Shown in pieces: positions 1 through 6,461 of a stretch of DNA of 6,461 nucleotides. Numbering within the stretch: position 1 is the first letter of the stretch; each line of letters opens with the position of its first letter. The notes beneath the pieces were generated by a model that was not told the DNA's origin, ran no database searches, and saw only the letters and a list, made by a program, of their open reading frames with translations. The translations under genes were made by a program, and so were the position numbers. The stretch spans positions 1 to 6,461 of the forward strand of contig JAGWSK010000263.1 in the NCBI GenBank assembly GCA_028869355.1, in the 5' to 3' direction. The DNA is from Alphaproteobacteria bacterium. GTDB taxonomy: Bacteria > Pseudomonadota > Alphaproteobacteria > Micropepsales > Micropepsaceae.

Positions 1-1641
1 GATCCCACGGTTCGCTTTCTCTTCCTCGAAAAGCGCGCCGACATGGTGCTGATCATTCCGGCTGCCATCGTCGTCACTGTTCTGGTGCGCGGCGGATTCA
101 ATTTCGGCGAGACGGCGCTGACCAATCTCATTGGGCAAAAACTCATCGCCGACGCCCAGGGCGACATGGTGCGCAGTCTCATCCGGCTCGACCTGCAACA
201 GCTCAATGAGGTCCATTCAGGCCAGTTCATCTCGAATTTTCTTTACGACGCGACATTGTTGCGCGACGCGATCATCAAGGGCGTTGCAGCGATCGCAAAA
301 GAGTTTCTGTCGCTGATCTTCCTCGCCGGCGTGATGATCTACCAGGATTGGCGGCTGACTCTGCTTTCGCTGATCGTGCTGCCGATCATCGGCTGGGTGA
401 CGCGCAATCTTGGCCGCACGATTCAGAAATTCTCGACCAAGGGCATGGTCGAAACCGGCGAACTATCGGCGGCGCTGTCCGAGATTCTCGACGGCCGCCG
501 GATTGTGAAAGCCTATGGTCTCGAAATTCCGCTGGCGAGCCACGCCGAGGCGCGCATCGATCAGCGGCTGCATTATCTCGTGCGCTCATTGAAAGCCCGC
601 GCGCTTTCGGCTCCAGCGGCGGATTTCTTTGGCGGTCTCGCGGTCGCGGCCGCTTTCCTTTACGCCGGATATGAGGGTCTGCACGGCGGATTGCAGGCCA
701 ACCAGTTTGCATCTTTCGTCGGCGCCATGCTGCTGGCTCAGCAGCCGGTGCGAAATCTGTCGCAGCTCTGGACGGTCACCACCGAGGGTCTCGCCGCCGC
801 GACCCGTATTTTCGCGCTGATCGATGCAAGACCGGCCATTGTCGACGCTCCGGACGCGAAACCGCTCAAGGTCGCCACGCCTCCGTTCGGCGGGCATGTG
901 CGGTTCGAAGATGTCGCGTTTGCCTATCACAGCGGCCAGGCGGCGATCGAAAAACTCGATTTCGATGTTCCGCCGGGCCAGAAGATCGCGCTGGTCGGCC
1001 CGTCCGGCGCGGGCAAGACCACGGCATTCAGCCTTCTGCTGCGCTTCTTCGAACCGGATTCAGGGCGTATACTGATCGATGGTCAGGATACCGCGCAGGT
1101 CACTCTCGCTTCGCTTCGATCGCATATCGCGCTGGTGACGCAGGAGCCTTTCCTGTTCGACGATACTGTCGCGGCGAATATCGGTTATGGCCGCGAAACT
1201 GCCGGAATGGATCAAATTGTTGCCGCGGCGACAGCGGCGGCTGCGCATGACTTCATCATGCAAATGCCGAACGCCTATGAAACGCGCGTCGGAGAAGGCG
1301 GTTTGCGGCTCTCGGGTGGACAGCGGCAACGGATCGCGATCGCCCGCGCCATGCTCCGCGATGCGCCCATTCTGCTTCTCGACGAAGCCACCTCTTCGCT
1401 GGATACGGAAAACGAAAGGCTGGTGCAGGATGCGCTGCGCCGGCTGATGAAGGGCCGCACGACGATTGTGGTCGCGCACCGGCTTGCCAGTATCACCGAT
1501 TCCGACCGCATTTTCGTGCTGGACCAGGGACGCATCGCGGAATCCGGCACCCATCGCGAATTGCTGGCGCGCGGCGGCATCTATGCCCGCCTCTACCAGA
1601 ACGAATCGCGGGACGACATCGCGCCCGCGGCCATCGCCTGA
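1..1641 (+). CDS. msbA: MsbA-type lipid A / LPS ABC exporter, 5'-truncated by window edge
   Basis: This is a half-size ABC exporter with a membrane domain fused to an ATPase domain, probably the inner-membrane flippase for core-lipid A. The frame is open from base 1. The ATG at 43 lies inside the membrane domain and is not the start, because the preceding codons (DPTVRFLFLEKRAD) continue the protein. About 50-60 N-terminal residues, including the first membrane helix, appear to be missing compared with the usual ~580-600. Counting from the ATG at 43, hydrophobic helices lie at about 1-15, 82-100, 105-122, 195-210 and 222-233. The ATPase domain has Walker A GPSGAGKT (319-326), Q-loop Q367, signature LSGGQ (423-427), Walker B ILLLDE (443-448), D-loop SSLD (451-454) and H-loop H479, so it looks catalytically intact. 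It lies 1 nt upstream of waaA. The role as MsbA rather than a generic multidrug exporter is inferred from the downstream lipid A genes. Confidence 0.85.
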   Translation, partial: DPTVRFLFLEKRADMVLIIPAAIVVTVLVRGGFNFGETALTNLIGQKLIADAQGDMVRSLIRLDLQQLNEVHSGQFISNFLYDATLLRDAIIKGVAAIAKEFLSLIFLAGVMIYQDWRLTLLSLIVLPIIGWVTRNLGRTIQKFSTKGMVETGELSAALSEILDGRRIVKAYGLEIPLASHAEARIDQRLHYLVRSLKARALSAPAADFFGGLAVAAAFLYAGYEGLHGGLQANQFASFVGAMLLAQQPVRNLSQLWTVTTEGLAAATRIFALIDARPAIVDAPDAKPLKVATPPFGGHVRFEDVAFAYHSGQAAIEKLDFDVPPGQKIALVGPSGAGKTTAFSLLLRFFEPDSGRILIDGQDTAQVTLASLRSHIALVTQEPFLFDDTVAANIGYGRETAGMDQIVAAATAAAAHDFIMQMPNAYETRVGEGGLRLSGGQRQRIAIARAMLRDAPILLLDEATSSLDTENERLVQDALRRLMKGRTTIVVAHRLASITDSDRIFVLDQGRIAESGTHRELLARGGIYARLYQNESRDDIAPAAIA

Positions 1642-1642
1642 C

Positions 1643-2917
1643 ATGCCGGGCATTGTTTCGGCCGCTCTCTATCGGGGATTGACCGGCGCGCTGGCTCCGG
1701 CAGTCCCGGCCCTCCTGCACAGCCGCGTTCGGCGCGGCAAGGAAGACCCGCGCCGCCTGGCGGAACGCCATGGCGTGTCGTCACTGCCGCGCCCCTCCGG
1801 CACACTGATCTGGATTCACGCCGCCAGTGTCGGCGAATCGCTGGCGGCGCTGACTCTGGCGCAACACCTGCTGGAAAAGCCGGCGCGATCGGTTCTGGTC
1901 ACTACCGGTACCGTGACTTCAGCCGAACTCATGGGCCAGCGGCTGCCGCCGCGCGCTTTCCACCAATATGTGCCGGTCGACGTGATCGGCAGCGTCACAC
2001 GTTTTCTCGACCACTGGCGGCCCGATCTCGCGTTGTTCGTCGAATCGGAACTGTGGCCCAATCTGCTGCTGGAGACCCGGCGCCGCAATATCCCGTTGGC
2101 ACTCGTCAATGCCCGCCTTTCCGCCCGTTCATTTGCCGGGTGGCAGCGCCTGCCGGGCTTCGCGCGGCGGGTTTTTTCCGTCTTTGATGTCTGCCTGGCG
2201 CAGGATGAAGCTGTTGCACAGCGGCTGACCGGTTTGGGCGCGTGCAATGTCCGTGTCGGCGGCAATCTCAAGGCCGATGCGCCGCCACTTCCGGCGGATG
2301 AATCAGTGCTTGCGAGCCTGCGCGCTGCAATCGGCGCAAGGCCCGTTTTCCTCGCTGCGAGTACCCATGCCGGTGAAGATGATGCCGTGCTGGACGCCGC
2401 CAGAGCGGTGAAACAATTCGACGCGCTCACCATCATTGTGCCGCGTCATCCTGAGCGCGGACCCGATATCGAAGCGCTGGCGCAGATGCGGGGATTTTCC
2501 TGTTTGCGGCGGCGCAATGCGGCCCTGCCAACATCGGAAACGGAGGTTTATGTCGCAGATACCATGGGGGAGTTGGGCCTGTTCTATCGGCTGGCGCGCG
2601 CCGCTTTTCTTGGCGGAAGCCTGATTCCGCATGGCGGGCAGAATCCGCTGGAGCCCGCGCGACTGTCGGTGCCGGTGATCGCCGGTCCACACACGGCCAA
2701 TTTCGAGGACATGTACCACCTGCTATTTGCGGCGCAGGGCGGCGGCAGAATCGATTCTACTGCACAGCTTCCGGAAACAGCCATGGATTTCTTGCGCGAT
2801 GCCGCCGAAGCACGGCGCGTCGGCGAACTTGCCAGAAATTGCGCGGCAAGTCTCAGTGGCGCGCTGGCGCTTACCGTGCAAACGGCCGAACATCTGCTTC
2901 TCAATGCGCGCGCCTGA
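1643..2917 (+). CDS. waaA: Kdo transferase WaaA (KdtA), GT30 family
   Basis: It transfers Kdo from CMP-Kdo to lipid IVA, the first step of LPS inner-core assembly, at the cytoplasmic face of the inner membrane. The 424 residues match the family length (E. coli about 425). A hydrophobic N-terminal anchor (4-25) precedes the GT-B fold. Visible motifs are ERHG (41-44, with the Glu at the position I take as the catalytic base), HAASVGES (59-66), VESELWPN (133-140), GNLK (207-210), AASTHAGE (238-245), PRHPER (267-272), DTMGEL (306-311) and PHGGQNPLEPA (329-339). The ATG at 1643 is chosen because it gives the standard N-terminus; upstream in-frame codons from a TTG at 1466 are only a shadow of the ABC gene. 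The start follows the previous stop by 1 nt (TGAcATG) and has no good Shine-Dalgarno sequence, suggesting translational coupling. Whether it adds one or two Kdo residues cannot be read from the sequence. Confidence 0.97.
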   Translation: MPGIVSAALYRGLTGALAPAVPALLHSRVRRGKEDPRRLAERHGVSSLPRPSGTLIWIHAASVGESLAALTLAQHLLEKPARSVLVTTGTVTSAELMGQRLPPRAFHQYVPVDVIGSVTRFLDHWRPDLALFVESELWPNLLLETRRRNIPLALVNARLSARSFAGWQRLPGFARRVFSVFDVCLAQDEAVAQRLTGLGACNVRVGGNLKADAPPLPADESVLASLRAAIGARPVFLAASTHAGEDDAVLDAARAVKQFDALTIIVPRHPERGPDIEALAQMRGFSCLRRRNAALPTSETEVYVADTMGELGLFYRLARAAFLGGSLIPHGGQNPLEPARLSVPVIAGPHTANFEDMYHLLFAAQGGGRIDSTAQLPETAMDFLRDAAEARRVGELARNCAASLSGALALTVQTAEHLLLNARA

Positions 2918-3887
2918 ATTCTGGACCGGCAAAACTCCTGCAGCAAAATTCTGTGCTGCCATGCTTGCACCGCTTGGCGCAGTGTACGGAATATCTGTCG
3001 GCTGGCGCGCAACCCGAACCCGGCCATACCGGCCGAGGGCACGAGTTCAATGCATCGGCAATCTGACCGCCGGTGGAACGGGGAAAACACCTGTGGCCAT
3101 CACTATTGCCGGCAGGCTGGCGCATCGGGGGAAAGTCGTGTTCCTCACCCGCGGCTACGGCGGTCGCTTCACGGGTCCCGTCGTGGTGGATTGCAGGCGG
3201 CACTCTGCCGCCGATACCGGCGACGAGGCCCTGCTCCTCGCACGCCATGCAACCACGATCGTTGCACGCAACCGTGGGGCCGGCGCGCAACTGGCCGACC
3301 GCCTCGGCGCGGAATTCATCGTGATGGACGATGGCTTTCAAAATTTTCAGATCGTGAAGGATATGGCGATCGTCGTCGTGGACGCAGCAACCGGGTTCGG
3401 CAATGGCAAAGTGATCCCGGCCGGTCCATTGCGCGAACCCGTACACAGCGGGCTCAATCGTGCCGACGCCGTCATTCTGACCGGGGACGGCTCACCTGAA
3501 CTGCCGCCATTTCCTCGCCCGATTCTGCGCGCAAATCTCGTCCCGCAATCACCGGAGCTGTTTCGCGGCAAGAAAGTCCTGGCATTCGCGGGAATCGGAC
3601 GGCCGCAAAAGTTTTTTGACATGCTCACTCGCCACGGCGCAGAACTTCAGGGAAACGCAGCATTTCCCGATCACCATCCGTACTCGGCAGGCGAACTCGA
3701 AGCTCTCGCATTGCGCGCACAAAGTGCAAACACGCTGCTCGTCACAACCGAAAAGGATTATGTCCGCATTCCCCCCGATTCCCGCCATGGCATCGAGCCG
3801 ATTCCGGTCCGGATGCAGTTCGAAGATGCTTCAAAGCTTGATTCATTGCTTGACCGGCTCGGGGAAAGCCTGATCGATGCCGTCTGA
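2904..3887 (+). CDS. lpxK: Tetraacyldisaccharide 4'-kinase LpxK
   Basis: This membrane-associated kinase phosphorylates the 4' position of the tetraacyldisaccharide to make lipid IVA, using ATP. It has 327 residues, the usual family length. The N-terminus (MRAPEFWTGK, then a hydrophobic stretch at about 15-31) fits the family start, so the ATG at 2904 is preferred over any longer reading from a TTG at 2727. The LpxK-type P-loop GNLTAGGTGKTP is at 52-63. Further conserved blocks are LTRGYGG (81-87), DTGDEALL (104-111), MDDGFQN (141-147), GNGKVIPAGPLREP (166-179), AFAGIGRPQKFF (227-238), FPDHHPY (254-260) and TTEKDYVRIP (281-290). The MDDGFQN block has Asn where E. coli has His (DDGLQH); I recall Asn as common in alphaproteobacteria. 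The gene overlaps the end of waaA by 14 nt in another frame and lacks a clear ribosome-binding site, so it probably depends on translation of waaA. All expected motifs are present and identification is secure. Confidence 0.97.
   Translation: MRAPEFWTGKTPAAKFCAAMLAPLGAVYGISVGWRATRTRPYRPRARVQCIGNLTAGGTGKTPVAITIAGRLAHRGKVVFLTRGYGGRFTGPVVVDCRRHSAADTGDEALLLARHATTIVARNRGAGAQLADRLGAEFIVMDDGFQNFQIVKDMAIVVVDAATGFGNGKVIPAGPLREPVHSGLNRADAVILTGDGSPELPPFPRPILRANLVPQSPELFRGKKVLAFAGIGRPQKFFDMLTRHGAELQGNAAFPDHHPYSAGELEALALRAQSANTLLVTTEKDYVRIPPDSRHGIEPIPVRMQFEDASKLDSLLDRLGESLIDAV
3861..3868 (+). promoter_or_regulatory. Ribosome-binding site of the lpxL-family gene
   Basis: GGGGAAAG lies 8 nt before the ATG at 3877, inside the end of lpxK. 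It supports that start codon. It is the only clear purine-rich site at an internal junction of the + strand cluster; the waaA and lpxK starts have none at a suitable distance. The acyltransferase may therefore be initiated partly independently of upstream translation. This is judged by eye only. Confidence 0.55.
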
Positions 3888-4830
3888 GTCCGGACAACTG
3901 AGCTTCTCGCGCCGGCTTCGTTACCGGATCGAAGCCGCGGGATTCTTCGCGGTGATCGGCTTTTTCCGGATGTTCGGGATTGACCGCGCCTCGAACATTG
4001 GGGGCTGGATCGGACGCAACCTGGTCGGGCGGACTTTTCTCTCGCGCCGCCCGCTGCGCAATCTGCGCAGCGCCTATCCGGAAAAATCCGAAAGCGAAAC
4101 CGCCGCGATCCTGAACACCATGTGGGACAATCTTGGCCGGGTAATGGCCGAATATGCCCATCTCGACGAGATCTGTTGGCAAGGATCCGATCCGCGCATC
4201 GAGGTCAGCGGCGGTGAGAATTTCCGCGCGGCGACTGCCCGTGGCAAGGGCATGATTCTGCTTTCGGCGCATTTCGCCAATTGGGAGATCATGCCCATTG
4301 TCGCGCGTGAATACGGCCTTAAGGGCGCGGTGATCGTGCGCCCGGCAAACAATCCATTCGTCAGCAAATGGCTTGATGAACTGCGCATGCGCAAAGGCAT
4401 GCAGGAGCAGATTTCCAAAGGCCAGAGCCTGCTTCGCGTGTTCTCGATCCTGCGCAAAGGCGAAACCATCCTGCTGCTGGCAGACCAACGCGCCAGCGAA
4501 GGCATTCGTGTGCCCTTCTTTGGCAGGGACGCATTCACCACCCCTGCGCCGGCTACCATCGCGCTCAAACTTGGTGTGCCGATCGTCCCGGTGGCAAACC
4601 GCCGCCTGAATGGTGCGAGATTTCATATGCGGATCTATCCGCCCATCGACCCGCCGAACACCGGCAACCACGAACGCGATGTGTTTCTCATGACCTGCGC
4701 GGTGAACCGCTTCATCGAGGAACGTGTGCGCGAGGCTCCCGGCGAATGGCTGTGGATTCACAAACGCTGGGTCAAGGAGAATGCGCCGGTGCGCAAACGG
4801 GCGCTGGCTCAACCGGCTATTTCGGGGTGA
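3877..4830 (+). CDS. lpxL: Lipid A late acyltransferase, LpxL/LpxM (HtrB) family
   Basis: A 317-residue member of the LpxL/HtrB lysophospholipid-type acyltransferase family, which adds a secondary fatty acid to Kdo-lipid A from an acyl carrier protein. A hydrophobic N-terminal anchor is seen at about 20-34. The catalytic HX4(D/E) motif is HFANWE (132-137). Other family blocks are LLLADQRASEG (199-209), VPFFG (212-216), TTPAPATIALKLGVPIVPV (221-239) and PGEWLWIHKRW (288-298). The ATG at 3877 overlaps the lpxK stop by 11 nt and, unlike waaA and lpxK, has a purine-rich ribosome-binding site (GGGGAAAG at 3861-3868, 8 nt upstream). Position after lpxK and waaA supports a lipid A substrate. The symbol is at family level: acyl-chain length, the hydroxyl acylated, and LpxL versus LpxM type cannot be decided here. 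No acpXL or other very-long-chain acylation gene is visible nearby. The 3' end overlaps the convergent DUF2093 gene by 14 bp. Confidence 0.9.
   Translation: MPSESGQLSFSRRLRYRIEAAGFFAVIGFFRMFGIDRASNIGGWIGRNLVGRTFLSRRPLRNLRSAYPEKSESETAAILNTMWDNLGRVMAEYAHLDEICWQGSDPRIEVSGGENFRAATARGKGMILLSAHFANWEIMPIVAREYGLKGAVIVRPANNPFVSKWLDELRMRKGMQEQISKGQSLLRVFSILRKGETILLLADQRASEGIRVPFFGRDAFTTPAPATIALKLGVPIVPVANRRLNGARFHMRIYPPIDPPNTGNHERDVFLMTCAVNRFIEERVREAPGEWLWIHKRWVKENAPVRKRALAQPAISG
4817..4830. other. Tail-to-tail overlap of lpxL-family gene and DUF2093 gene
   Basis: The + strand acyltransferase ends with TGA at 4828-4830, while the - strand DUF2093 gene ends with TAG at 4819-4817, so 14 bp encode the last residues of both (AISG and LTPK). 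Neither strand shows a GC-rich hairpin followed by a T-run here. Each transcript therefore probably runs into the neighbouring gene as antisense, or is ended by another mechanism such as Rho. Confidence 0.9.
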
Positions 4831-5041
4831 GGCCCTTTTCCTGGAATCGCTTCAGGGCGGCGGCCGGGCTGGCATAGGCCTCCTGCAGATCCACGCTCCA
4901 ATAGCGCAGCGCCTCCAGCGGGACTTTCGCTCCCGTTACGGCACAGACCACGAAACTGCCGGGCGAGATCACCCGGTATTCGCCATCGAGATATTGCAGA
5001 GCCGCGGGCCGCCCGCCGATATCGCGCTCAAACTGGTTCAT
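4817..5041 (-). CDS. DUF2093 family small protein, function unknown
   Basis: This is a 74-residue protein that I recognise as the DUF2093 family, small conserved proteins known to me mainly from alphaproteobacteria. No function is established to my knowledge. It has no signal peptide or membrane segment, so it is probably cytoplasmic. The recognisable core is LDGEYRVISPGSF (18-30), CAVTG (33-37) with the only cysteine (C33), PLEALRYWSVDLQEAYASP (41-59), then a short helical, charged tail (LKRFQEKG). An in-frame TAA four codons upstream (+ strand 5051-5053) shows that the ATG at 5041 is the furthest upstream start possible. Its ribosome-binding site is weak. It follows xseA by 28 nt on the same strand and is probably co-transcribed with it. 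Its last 14 bp overlap the acyltransferase gene tail to tail. A zinc-binding role suggested by the CxxTG-like segment is unlikely to be supported by one cysteine alone. Confidence 0.9.
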   Translation of the reverse strand: MNQFERDIGGRPAALQYLDGEYRVISPGSFVVCAVTGAKVPLEALRYWSVDLQEAYASPAAALKRFQEKGLTPK

Positions 5042-5069
5042 GTGCTGATCTTAATCACCGAACAAAGCC
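5042..5069 (-). other. Short spacer between xseA and the DUF2093 gene
   Basis: This 28-nt spacer is the only non-coding stretch longer than 1 nt in the window. It holds an in-frame TAA (+ strand 5051-5053) that delimits the DUF2093 start, and at most a weak ribosome-binding sequence (AAGA) before the ATG at 5041. It is too short for a separate promoter plus terminator, which supports co-transcription of the two genes. Confidence 0.7.
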
Positions 5070-6461
5070 TTACAAGTCCAGATCGCCCTGGGTTTTATTG
5101 CGAAAGAAACCAATTTTTCGCGATTTCGGCGCGGCGCTGTCGCGCGCCGCTCTGACCTCGCCATCGGCAAAAGTCAGCGTCAACCGCTCGCCCTCTTCAA
5201 CCGCTGCTGCACGCCGCCGCAATGCGCCATCTCGGCCCCGCACCAATACGAAGCCGCGCGACAGAACCGAACGATAGCTGAGGCTTTCCAGCACGCGCGA
5301 ACAGCTTTCCAGACTCGCGCCCGCACGATGGATGCGATGACCAAATGCGCGCTGTATCCGCTCCATATAATCGCTGATGCATTCCTGGCCGCGTTCGATT
5401 TCGGCGGCGATGATGCGGGGGCGAAGCATCGTGGAGGCGCGGGAAAACCGTCCCCGGTGACGCTGTAAATTGACGAACAGCGCCTGGCGCAAACGTCCCG
5501 CACAGGCGTCAAAGCGCTGTCGCGGCAATGCAAACAGCGAATCGAGCCGCGGCAGGGAACGCGCCAGTCCAGCCAACTGCCGTTGGCGCTGATCCATTGC
5601 TCGTGAAATCGCGCGGAATTGCCGTTGGTGCAGGCTCATCACTTGTTCGGCGCAATCGCGCAGCACCGGCACAGCCATTTCGGCTGCCGCGCTCGGGGTT
5701 GGCGCGCGCTTGTCGGCGGCATAATCAATCAGTGTGGTATCGGTCTCGTGCCCGACCGCGGAAATCAGCGGAATTCCCGATTCGGCGGCGGCGCGAACCA
5801 CGATTTCTTCGCTGAACGGAAGCAGGTCCTCGAATGATCCTCCGCCACGCGCGACGATCAACACATCGGGTCGCGGCAAACCGCTGTGTGGAAACGCATT
5901 GAAGCCGCGAATCGCCACGGCGACATCATTCGCCGCCCGTTCACCCTGAACATTGACCGGCCATAGCAGCACCCGCCTCGGGCAGCGATCGGTCAGCCGA
6001 TGCATGATATCGCGGATCACCGCGCCGGTCGGCGAACTGATCACACCGATCACATCCGGCAAAAACGGGACTTTCTTTTTGCGCGTGGCGTCGAACAGGC
6101 CTTCTCCCGCCAGCTTCTTCTTGCGCGCGTCCAGCATCGCCATCAGCGCGCCCAGCCCGGCAAGCTCCATTTCCTCGACGATGATCTGGTATTTGGATTG
6201 CGCCGGAAAGGTCGTGATTCGCCCGCTGCAAACCACTTCCAGACCCTGTTCCGGCTTCACTTTGATGCGCGGGAATGTTCCCTTCCAGATGATCGAGGCG
6301 AGGACCGCCCGGTCGTCCTTGAGATCGAAATAGCAATGGCCGCTGGAATGACGCGAAACGCGGGAGATTTCGCCTCGCACCCGCACCCAGGAAAAACCCT
6401 CCTCGACCGCCCGCTTCAGTTGGTTCGAAAGCTCGCTGACCGTAAACTCGCGCAAATTGCC
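5070..6461 (-). CDS. xseA: Exodeoxyribonuclease VII large subunit XseA, 5'-truncated by window edge
   Basis: Large catalytic subunit of exonuclease VII, which with XseB degrades single-stranded DNA to short oligonucleotides in recombination and repair. The frame is open to the window edge. The in-frame TTG at 6455 is not a convincing start, because the codons before it (Gly-Asn) and the following EFTVSELS read as the middle of the usual N-terminus, so the true start is probably just outside. Numbering from that TTG: an OB-fold DNA-binding domain at about 2-98 (VRVRGEIS, 24-31; CYFDLKDD, 41-48). The catalytic domain follows, with GVISSPTGAVIRDI (137-150), RGGGSFEDLLPF (203-214) and AVGHETDTTLIDYAADKRAP (233-252). 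A long, Arg/Gln-rich helical region covers about 265-395, then SYRSVLSRGFVLVR (393-406) and a basic tail ending QGDLDL. All blocks look intact. DUF2093 follows 28 nt downstream. The partner gene xseB is not in the window. Confidence 0.97.
   Translation of the reverse strand, partial: GNLREFTVSELSNQLKRAVEEGFSWVRVRGEISRVSRHSSGHCYFDLKDDRAVLASIIWKGTFPRIKVKPEQGLEVVCSGRITTFPAQSKYQIIVEEMELAGLGALMAMLDARKKKLAGEGLFDATRKKKVPFLPDVIGVISSPTGAVIRDIMHRLTDRCPRRVLLWPVNVQGERAANDVAVAIRGFNAFPHSGLPRPDVLIVARGGGSFEDLLPFSEEIVVRAAAESGIPLISAVGHETDTTLIDYAADKRAPTPSAAAEMAVPVLRDCAEQVMSLHQRQFRAISRAMDQRQRQLAGLARSLPRLDSLFALPRQRFDACAGRLRQALFVNLQRHRGRFSRASTMLRPRIIAAEIERGQECISDYMERIQRAFGHRIHRAGASLESCSRVLESLSYRSVLSRGFVLVRGRDGALRRRAAAVEEGERLTLTFADGEVRAARDSAAPKSRKIGFFRNKTQGDLDL

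Noticed and set aside
1466..1642. N-terminal extension of waaA from a TTG at 1466
   Set aside because: The extra 59 residues are an out-of-frame reading of the ABC ATPase end; the ATG at 1643 gives the normal family N-terminus and length.
1060..2436. Long - strand open frames (about 197 and 206 codons at 1060-1653 and 1816-2436)
   Set aside because: They are antisense to the ABC exporter and waaA, resemble no protein I know, and fit the effect of GC-biased third codon positions.
2727..2903. N-terminal extension of lpxK from a TTG at 2727
   Set aside because: The extension is an out-of-frame reading of the waaA 3' end; the family N-terminus begins at the ATG at 2904.
3742..4812. A 356-codon open reading frame on the - strand, antisense to the acyltransferase and the end of lpxK
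   Set aside because: It begins with TTG, has no recognisable family features, is rich in His/Arg/Ala in the way of antisense shadows in GC-rich DNA, and lies opposite two clearly identified genes.
4824..4856. Possible terminator hairpins near the convergent junction (GGGG..CCC followed by TTTT at 4824-4839, and CCTGGAA/TTCAGG at 4840-4856)
   Set aside because: The first stem is only 3-4 bp; the second has a bulge and no T-run after it on either strand, and both lie in DUF2093 coding sequence.
1..6461. A novel defence, mobile or signalling system
   Set aside because: All six genes belong to identifiable families, five of them housekeeping, with intact motifs. No repeats, integrase, transposase, toxin-like pair, tRNA or unusual composition was seen by eye.

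Overview
The window is about 60% GC and almost entirely coding: six genes in two blocks that face each other. The protein families and their order suggest an alphaproteobacterium. DUF2093 is, as I recall it, a largely alphaproteobacterial family, and the WaaA, LpxK and XseA sequences have an alphaproteobacterial look. The sequence alone does not let me name a genus.

Left block, + strand, 1-4830: a lipid A / inner-core assembly cluster of four tightly packed genes. They are an MsbA-type ABC exporter (5' end cut off by the window edge), waaA (Kdo transferase), lpxK (lipid A 4'-kinase) and an LpxL/HtrB-type late acyltransferase. The junctions are a 1-nt gap, a 14-nt overlap and an 11-nt overlap, so the four are almost certainly one transcript with coupled translation. 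The products carry out consecutive steps at the cytoplasmic face of the inner membrane. LpxK makes lipid IVA, WaaA adds Kdo, the acyltransferase adds a secondary fatty acid, and MsbA flips the finished molecule towards the periplasm.

Right block, - strand, 6461-4817: xseA (exonuclease VII large subunit, 5' end cut off by the window edge), then 28 nt downstream a 74-residue DUF2093 protein of unknown function. The two blocks meet tail to tail, and the last 14 bp of the acyltransferase gene and the DUF2093 gene are shared. There is no room there for a conventional terminator.

I see no RNA gene, mobile element, CRISPR array, repeat family or riboswitch. The only non-coding DNA is 1 nt at 1642 and 28 nt at 5042-5069. 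Promoters of both blocks must lie outside the window or inside coding sequence. This is an ordinary housekeeping region. I found no convincing undescribed system. The items most worth a second look are a possible sliding-clamp-binding tail on XseA, the uncharacterised DUF2093 gene at this locus, and the convergent overlap.
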